Shown here in pieces: positions 6,143 through 10,631 of a stretch of 10,631 nt of DNA (its first letter is position 1; each line of letters starts with the position of its first letter). A program made the translations under genes and the position numbers. Origin of the DNA: Lachnospiraceae bacterium (lineage in GTDB: Bacteria; Bacillota; Clostridia; Lachnospirales; Lachnospiraceae); NCBI GenBank assembly GCA_016293925.1, contig JAEDCX010000077.1:1-10631 (forward strand), read 5' to 3'. The notes under the pieces were generated by a model, which ran no database searches, had not been told where the DNA came from, and worked only from the letters and a program-made list of their open reading frames with translations.

Positions 6143-7108
6143 ATGAATTACATCGTACTGGATCTGGAATGGAATCAGCCGATGGATGCTCAGGAGAAGA
6201 TCAATGAACAGCTTCCTTTTGAGATTATCGAGATTGGTGCCGTGAAACTGAATAGTGATAAGGAGCAGATCGGAACATTTTCGAAGGTGGTTAAACCGGC
6301 GGTGTATACGTCAATGAATCATATAACCCGCCGTCTTCTGAATATTTCGGAGAATGAACTGGATCACGGAAACGGGTTCCGGGATGTGATGGAGGAATTT
6401 CTCGCATGGTGTGGTTCTGATTATGTGTTCTGTACCTGGGGCACCCTGGATCTGATGGAACTGCAGCGCAATATGGATTATTACGGGATGACGCCGATTG
6501 CGGAGAAACCCTTTGCCTATTATGATGTTCAGAAGCTGTTCAGTCTGCAGAATGAGGATGGTAAGAGCAGAAGATCTCTGGAATATGTTGTGGATTATAT
6601 GAAGCTGGCGAAAAATGAACAGTTCCACCGGGCGTTGTACGATGCATGCTATACCGCGGAGATTTTCGCTACCTTTACCGACCCGTATGTGCTGGAGAAG
6701 TATTCTTTTGACACATATCGCATTCCCCGGAATAAGGAGGATGAGATCGATATTGTGTTCTCGAACTATGCGAAGTATATTTCCAGAGAGTTTGAAGATA
6801 AGCAGGAGGCGATTGCCGACCGGAAGGTTTCTTCCATGCGATGCTATTTGTGCCGCAAGAATATCAAACGCAGAATCAAATGGTTCTGCCCCAACGGGAA
6901 GCATTACTATGGCGTCGGGTACTGTGACATTCACCAGTATGTGAAGTTCAAGGTTCGCATGAAAAAATCACAGGATGAACACGTATATGTCGTTAAAACG
7001 GCCCGCTGTATTACCCGGGATGAGTTTGAACAATTGAATGAAAAGATGGAGAAGACGAAACTGCAGAAGAAACTGGCCAAGAAGAAGCAGAATGCTGCAG
7101 GAGGCTGA
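6143..7108 (+). CDS. DEDDh-type 3'-5' exonuclease with C-terminal zinc-ribbon-like segment
   Basis: Predicted to remove nucleotides from 3' ends of nucleic acid with two metal ions, as in the RNase T / DnaQ / KapD superfamily. All four acidic motifs are visible: DLEW (D7, E9) followed by FEIIEIGAV, TWGTLDLMEL (D103), and FHRALYDACYTAEI (H162 and D167, the HxxxxD that defines the DEDDh class). Residues 190-225 link to a cysteine cluster: CYLC (C234, C237), FCPNGKHYY (C249) and GYCDIH (C261, H264), spaced like a zinc ribbon. The end is a lysine-rich helix (295-317), likely to bind nucleic acid. The ribosome site is GGGGTGA just before the ATG. Its own promoter and terminator flank it. KapD-like enzymes lack this tail, so an RNA substrate is a reasonable guess but is not shown. 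Confidence 0.88.
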   Translation: MNYIVLDLEWNQPMDAQEKINEQLPFEIIEIGAVKLNSDKEQIGTFSKVVKPAVYTSMNHITRRLLNISENELDHGNGFRDVMEEFLAWCGSDYVFCTWGTLDLMELQRNMDYYGMTPIAEKPFAYYDVQKLFSLQNEDGKSRRSLEYVVDYMKLAKNEQFHRALYDACYTAEIFATFTDPYVLEKYSFDTYRIPRNKEDEIDIVFSNYAKYISREFEDKQEAIADRKVSSMRCYLCRKNIKRRIKWFCPNGKHYYGVGYCDIHQYVKFKVRMKKSQDEHVYVVKTARCITRDEFEQLNEKMEKTKLQKKLAKKKQNAAGG

Positions 7109-7148
7109 TTCCGTACCCGGGAGGCTATCGTTGATCGTGATAAAGAAT

Positions 7149-7185
7149 AATCCGGACTCACAGTGCTGTGAATCCGGATTTTGTT
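7149..7185 (+). terminator. Rho-independent terminator of the exonuclease gene, possibly bidirectional
   Basis: AATCCGGACTCACAG (7149-7163) pairs with CTGTGAATCCGGATT (7166-7180). There is one C-A mismatch, and the realistic loop is GTGC. TTTTGTT follows on the plus strand. Read from the other side, the stem ends in TTATTCTTTA, so it may also stop transcripts of the GH31 gene, whose stop codon is about 70 bases away. It begins 40 bases after the exonuclease stop codon. Confidence 0.82.
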
Positions 7186-7252
7186 ATAGTATGCTATTCG
7201 ATGTGTTTCTCATGCGCATTTCAGGAATACGAACATCTCATGGATATGCGTC

Positions 7253-9592
7253 TTACAGGGTTACGACAATCTGTCCGCCGGTAGGTGCGAGAATGGTATC
7301 ATTGTCGTTCACCGTGGAGAATGCACCTGTGGATGCACTGATTGCAGTATTGACCAGGCGGATGGAATACGGTTTGGAGGTATTCACATCAATGGTGATC
7401 CGGTTTCCGGAGCGGGAAGCGGTAATGGTCAGTCCCACCCGGTTATCCATTCCGTAGATTTCGGCTGTTGCGGTACCACCGTCTGTCAGATTGTAAATAC
7501 AAAGCTCCGGATTGTCGATGTAATCGTAGTCCGGTTTATTGTCGCAGGAACCGAGGGCAATGATGGAGTTCTCTTTTACCATCAGAGGAATGCTCATATA
7601 ATCGTGGTGTTCCGTGATCCACTGGCCACCGGTTACGACACGGCCTGTGAAGAAATCTGTCCACTGTCCCTTGGGCAGGTAGTACTCCGCCATGCCCTGA
7701 TCATTGAAGATAGGAGACACTAAGAGGTTGTCACCCAGCATATACTGCTTGTCTGTATAATGGCAGGTTCTGTCCTCTGTGAATTCCAGTACCATACTTC
7801 TCATGGTCGGCACACCGGTCTGGCTCGTGTGAACTGCAGTGGTATAGAGGTAGGGCATTAGTCTGGCTTTCAGTTTGGTGAAGAAGCTGCAGACTTCCAC
7901 CGCTTCATCATCGTAGAGCCAGGGAACACGGTAGGACTGGCTTCCATGGAGACGGCTGTGGGAAGACAGCAGACCGAAAGCGACCCACCGCTTGTAAACG
8001 TCCGGCGTGGAGGTATGCTCAAATCCGCCGATGTCATGCGCCCAGTATCCGAAGCCGGACATCATCAGGGAGAGACCGCCGCGAAGGCTTTCTTCCATGG
8101 ATTCATAATCCGACCAGCAGTCACCGCCCCAGTGGACAGGGAACTTCTGACCGCCGGCGGTGGCACTTCTGGCAAACAGAACTGCCTGGCCTTTTCCTCT
8201 TTTACGCTCCAGAAGCTCGTAAACACACTTATTGTAAAGGTATGTGTAGTAGTTATGCATCTTTTTCGGGTCGGAGCCGTCATAATACATGACATCCTCG
8301 GAAGGAATCCGCTCGCCGAAATCGGTCTTGAAACAATCCACGCCCATGTCTAAGAGCATTTCCAGTTTGTCCTGATACCATTTGCAGGCAGCAGGATTGG
8401 TGAAATCAACAATGGCAAGACCCGGCTGCCACATATCCCACTGGAACGGGTCACCGTTGGTTCTCTTAATGAAATAGCCGTTTGCCACCCCTTCCTCAAA
8501 CAGTTCACTTTCCTGACCGATGTAGGAGTTGATCCAGACACAGATATTCAGCCCCTTCTCCTTGATACGCCGGAGCAGACCCGCCGGATCCGGGAATACG
8601 TCCTTATCCCAGATGAAGTTCGTCCAGTGGAATTCCTTCATCCAGAAGCAGTCAAAATGGAAGGTACGCAGGGGAATATCCCGCTCCAGCATTCCGTCGA
8701 TGAAGCTCATTACCGTCTGTTCATCATAGTTGGTGGTGAAGGAAGTGGATAACCACAGACCGAATGTCCAGGGTGCCGGAAGGGATGGCTTGCCGGTCAG
8801 GTCTGTATACCGCTCCAATACTTCTTTCATGGTTGGTCCGTTGAACAGATAATAATCCAGGAATCCGCCCTCCACGGAGAATCCGGTTTTCGTTACCATC
8901 TCGGAAGCAATCTCAATGGACACGTTTTCGGGATGATTCACGAAAACGCCGTATCCTTTGTTAGAGAGATAGAAAGGAATATTCTTATAGGACTGCTCGG
9001 TGCTGGTACCGCCGTCCTCATTCCAGATATTGACGGTCTGTCCGTTTTTCACAAAAGGAGTAAAGCGTTCCCCCATACCATAGATCAGTTCGCCGACGCC
9101 GAGGGATAACTGCTGGCGCATATAGGTATTCACATGATCACCCTTGTCATAATAGGCATCCGGATAGTCATATTTCATCATGGCAAGATCCTTGCCGGCA
9201 GAACGGGTAATCAGGTCTCCGTTCCGTGTAAATGTCATGGAGAAGGGATTCTTGGCAATCGTAAGAGTCAGGGTACCGGAAGTAATCGCAACCGTGTCAT
9301 CTGTCTCGGTAGTTTGTAAAGGTTTATCGTCAGTCTGTTCCAGCTCAAAGACCGGTCCCTTGCGAAGAGCACCCATGTAATGCCCGGTCTGAATTCTCAG
9401 AACATCGTCAGCCGGTGATGTGATGATGATGGTGAGATTGGCTCCGCCAAGGGTATCACCGCGATGTGCAATAGAGTGGGTTGGTGCGCAGATGGTTACT
9501 TTGTTTGGTTCAATTCTGGTAAAATAGGCCTGTGCAGGTGCGAAACAGGTATATCCCTTTCTCTGCATCCAACATCCGTCGCTGAATTTCAT
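7253..9592 (-). CDS. yicI: Alpha-xylosidase, GH31 family, YicI type
   Basis: Removes alpha-xylosyl residues, such as the isoprimeverose-type alpha-1,6 linkage of xyloglucan fragments, in the cytoplasm. The 779 aa length matches E. coli YicI (772 aa), and colinear similarity runs from MKFSDGCW to the end. Key segments are GERFTPFVKNGQTV and NEDGGTSTEQSYKNIPFY in the N-terminal beta domain, then the barrel with WLSTSFTTNYDE, FHFDCFWM (C315, F316), and CVWINSYIGQ. The nucleophile is in FKTDFGERIP (D424, YicI D416), and the acid/base is in HWGGDCWSDYESM (D491, YicI D482). YWAHDIGGF and SSHSRLHGSQSYRVPW close the active site. The loops that set xylosidase preference in YicI are kept, so xylose is favoured over glucose. 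The start at 9592 has AAAGGAGG eight bases upstream. No promoter for it was identified with confidence. Confidence 0.95.
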   Translation of the reverse strand: MKFSDGCWMQRKGYTCFAPAQAYFTRIEPNKVTICAPTHSIAHRGDTLGGANLTIIITSPADDVLRIQTGHYMGALRKGPVFELEQTDDKPLQTTETDDTVAITSGTLTLTIAKNPFSMTFTRNGDLITRSAGKDLAMMKYDYPDAYYDKGDHVNTYMRQQLSLGVGELIYGMGERFTPFVKNGQTVNIWNEDGGTSTEQSYKNIPFYLSNKGYGVFVNHPENVSIEIASEMVTKTGFSVEGGFLDYYLFNGPTMKEVLERYTDLTGKPSLPAPWTFGLWLSTSFTTNYDEQTVMSFIDGMLERDIPLRTFHFDCFWMKEFHWTNFIWDKDVFPDPAGLLRRIKEKGLNICVWINSYIGQESELFEEGVANGYFIKRTNGDPFQWDMWQPGLAIVDFTNPAACKWYQDKLEMLLDMGVDCFKTDFGERIPSEDVMYYDGSDPKKMHNYYTYLYNKCVYELLERKRGKGQAVLFARSATAGGQKFPVHWGGDCWSDYESMEESLRGGLSLMMSGFGYWAHDIGGFEHTSTPDVYKRWVAFGLLSSHSRLHGSQSYRVPWLYDDEAVEVCSFFTKLKARLMPYLYTTAVHTSQTGVPTMRSMVLEFTEDRTCHYTDKQYMLGDNLLVSPIFNDQGMAEYYLPKGQWTDFFTGRVVTGGQWITEHHDYMSIPLMVKENSIIALGSCDNKPDYDYIDNPELCIYNLTDGGTATAEIYGMDNRVGLTITASRSGNRITIDVNTSKPYSIRLVNTAISASTGAFSTVNDNDTILAPTGGQIVVTL

Positions 9593-9606
9593 ATGTGTAT
9601 CCTCCT

Positions 9607-9855
9607 TTATCTGATTCCGGATCCGTCAAGTCGCATATGCTGCGTGAACAGCACATTTTCATCATAGCGTATTTTGAGGCTGCTTTCTATGATTTTTTCG
9701 TACAGATATTGTAGGAATCTTCCTTTTGTATGCAGAGAGAAGAGGGTCTGTGGGGAGCCGTTCCGGAACGATTGCCGGAAATGAAAAATATCGCAATTAT
9801 TACGCAGAAAAAAACAATGTTTGGACTTGACGGAAGATAGGTAAAATACATACAA
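9607..9855 (-). pseudogene. Possible 3' remnant of a gene upstream of the GH31 gene
   Basis: An open frame of about 82 codons ends in a TAA that overlaps the GH31 ribosome site (TAAAGGAGG), the arrangement usual between translationally coupled genes. Its last part, GRFLQYLYEKIIESSLKI and then RYDENVLFTQHMRLDGSGIR, reads like a real folded-protein C-terminus. The upstream part (SKHCFFLRNNCDIF) does not. It is preceded by an in-frame stop and has only a TTG without a ribosome site, so it is unlikely to be an intact gene. It could be a decayed remnant or a chance frame. I do not recognise the family. Confidence 0.2.
9759..9770. promoter_or_regulatory. Perfect 12-base palindrome, candidate operator
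   Basis: CGTTCCGGAACG is a perfect palindrome in the 334-base gap between the divergent GH31 and DUF4867-type genes. TTCCGG (9761-9766) also forms an inverted pair with CCGGAA (9775-9780) eight bases further on. Dyad elements in divergent sugar-gene gaps are often LacI- or other regulator-binding sites. No regulator gene is adjacent here, and the sequence does not match a standard cre site, so the role is inferred. Confidence 0.28.
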
Positions 9856-9856
9856 T
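9827..9856 (+). promoter_or_regulatory. Sigma-A promoter for the DUF4867-type gene and downstream isomerase
   Basis: TTGACG (9827-9832, five of six) and TACAAT (9851-9856, five of six) are separated by 18 bases. A second perfect TATAAT lies at 9860-9865 without a matching -35. The leader to the ATG at 9927 would be about 60 bases. It can form a small bulged stem (TGTCCGC at 9874-9880 with GCGGGACA at 9898-9905). The rest of the 9593-9926 gap holds the possible gene remnant and the palindrome listed separately. Confidence 0.55.
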
Positions 9857-9926
9857 TAGTATAATAGATAGAGTGTCCGCTAATCCGGAAGAGGGCGGCG
9901 GGACATGGAAAGGGTAGGTACATGAT

Positions 9927-10538
9927 ATGGTAATTCAAAAAGTTACAGATGCTTCTTTCAAAGCATACGGACGTGTGATCACAGAGGTAGATTTTACGGA
10001 ACTTGTGGATGCAATGCAGAGCACGCCTGTTCCGGACGATGTGGTATATGTTCCGGGTGATGAGAAGCTGGAGTCATTGGCTGTTGCAGACAAGATTCGT
10101 ACAGTCTGCTACGGTGAGACGGATATTCAAATCGGTTATTGCAACGGACACAATCAGAAGCTGAATGCAGTGGAGTATCATCGCAGTTCAGAGATCAATG
10201 TGGGAGCAACGGATGCAATTCTGATTCTCGGTAAGGTTCAGGATATTACACCGGAGCATACATATGAGACTTCCAAGATGGAAGCCTTCCTTCTTCCGAA
10301 AGGAACAGCAGTGGAGATCTATGCAACAAGTCTTCACTATGCACCCTGCGGCGTAAATGGTGCCGGATTCCAGGTGACCATCGTTCTTCCGAAGGGAACC
10401 AACTATCCTCTGACCAAAGAGCATAAGGGCGGCGAGGATGATCTGATCACAGCCACCAACAAATGGCTGATCGCTCATGAGGAAGCGAAGATTGAAGGCG
10501 CGGTAAACGGTCTGATCGGTGAGAATCTTACCGTATAA
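9927..10538 (+). CDS. DUF4867-family cupin-like protein
   Basis: A 203 aa cytoplasmic protein resembling the DUF4867 family, related in fold to ureidoglycolate-lyase-type cupins; the assignment is from memory of the family's look. Distinctive segments are PDDVVYVPGDEKLE (36-49), QIGYCNGHNQKLNAVEYH (68-85), then RSSEINVGATDAILILGK (86-103), SKMEAFLLPKGTAVEIYA (116-133), LHYAPC (136-141) and TNKWLIAHEEA (177-187). H75, E83, H85 and E89 are plausible metal or substrate ligands in the cupin barrel, with H137 opposite. The reaction is unknown. The start ATG follows AAAGGGTAGGT, a moderate ribosome site. A gene beginning 58 bases after its stop (10597) appears to share its transcript, and sugar isomerases are a familiar neighbour of this family, suggesting a role in sugar conversion such as an aldose mutarotation or lyase step. 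Confidence 0.82.
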   Translation: MVIQKVTDASFKAYGRVITEVDFTELVDAMQSTPVPDDVVYVPGDEKLESLAVADKIRTVCYGETDIQIGYCNGHNQKLNAVEYHRSSEINVGATDAILILGKVQDITPEHTYETSKMEAFLLPKGTAVEIYATSLHYAPCGVNGAGFQVTIVLPKGTNYPLTKEHKGGEDDLITATNKWLIAHEEAKIEGAVNGLIGENLTV

Positions 10539-10596
10539 ACCAAACAGAGAATCAAGACAGAATATGATAGAAACCAATAACGGAGGTAGTGTAAAC

Positions 10597-10631
10597 ATGT
10601 TCAACAATGTACCCAAAATCAAACTCGGTAT
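10597..10631 (+). CDS. Start of a probable sugar isomerase (fucose-isomerase-like), cut by the window edge
   Basis: The ATG has a strong ribosome site, CGGAGGT, nine bases upstream. Only eleven residues are visible, MFNNVPKIKLG, with the next codon incomplete. This opening pattern (two or three residues, then P-x-I-K-L/I-G) resembles the start of L-fucose/L-arabinose isomerase-like proteins of Clostridia, which continue with IxAVSRDCFP. With so little sequence, the function rests mainly on this resemblance and on following a DUF4867-type gene. It lies downstream in the same direction with no terminator visible in the 58-base gap. Confidence 0.5.
   Translation, partial: MFNNVPKIKLG

Noticed and set aside
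6311..6934. 207-codon frame antisense to the exonuclease
   Set aside because: It shadows a well-supported nuclease gene and has no start signals of its own.
1..10631. CRISPR arrays, insertion sequences, transposases or defence genes
   Set aside because: No regularly spaced direct repeats and no matching protein families were seen on either strand.

Overview
The window looks like a chromosomal segment of a gut-type Clostridia bacterium, most likely a member of the Lachnospiraceae. The reasons are moderate GC content, strong AGGAGG-type ribosome sites, Gram-positive sigma-A promoters, and proteins whose style matches that family (a clostridial LacZ, a YicI-like GH31 enzyme, a DUF4867-type protein). 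No species can be named from the sequence alone.

Layout, left to right. Positions 1-41 are the 3' end of a tRNA-Arg(CCU), followed by a cluster of nested hairpins (50-226) that includes an unusually long perfect terminator-like stem. Next come two tightly coupled, more AT-rich genes of unknown function (389-1452). A 305-base gap follows, holding a strong GC-rich hairpin. On the minus strand lies a full-length GH2 beta-galactosidase (1758-4877). It is divergent from an AraC-family regulator (5032-5973) across a short gap where two opposing promoters appear to overlap. After the regulator, an independent promoter drives a DEDDh 3'-5' exonuclease with a C-terminal cysteine cluster (6143-7108), which ends in a strong terminator. 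A GH31 alpha-xylosidase of the YicI type lies on the minus strand (7253-9592). It is divergent from a cupin-like DUF4867-family gene (9927-10538), and the start of a further gene, probably a sugar isomerase, runs off the right edge.

How the genes fit together. The AraC protein is the obvious candidate regulator of the divergent lacZ. LacZ and the GH31 enzyme both lack signal peptides, so both should act in the cytoplasm on imported oligosaccharides. An alpha-xylosidase, a beta-galactosidase and a possible fucose-type isomerase would together suit the breakdown of xyloglucan-like or similar plant oligosaccharides, but no transporter is in view and this link is inference. The exonuclease appears to be an unrelated housekeeping gene between the two sugar loci. 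The two unknown genes beside the tRNA look like accessory material.

No CRISPR array, transposase, integrase or phage gene is visible. I found no clearly new multi-gene system. The parts most worth following up are the palindrome cluster beside the tRNA, the unknown gene pair, the possible gene remnant upstream of the GH31 gene, and the exonuclease with a zinc-ribbon-like tail.
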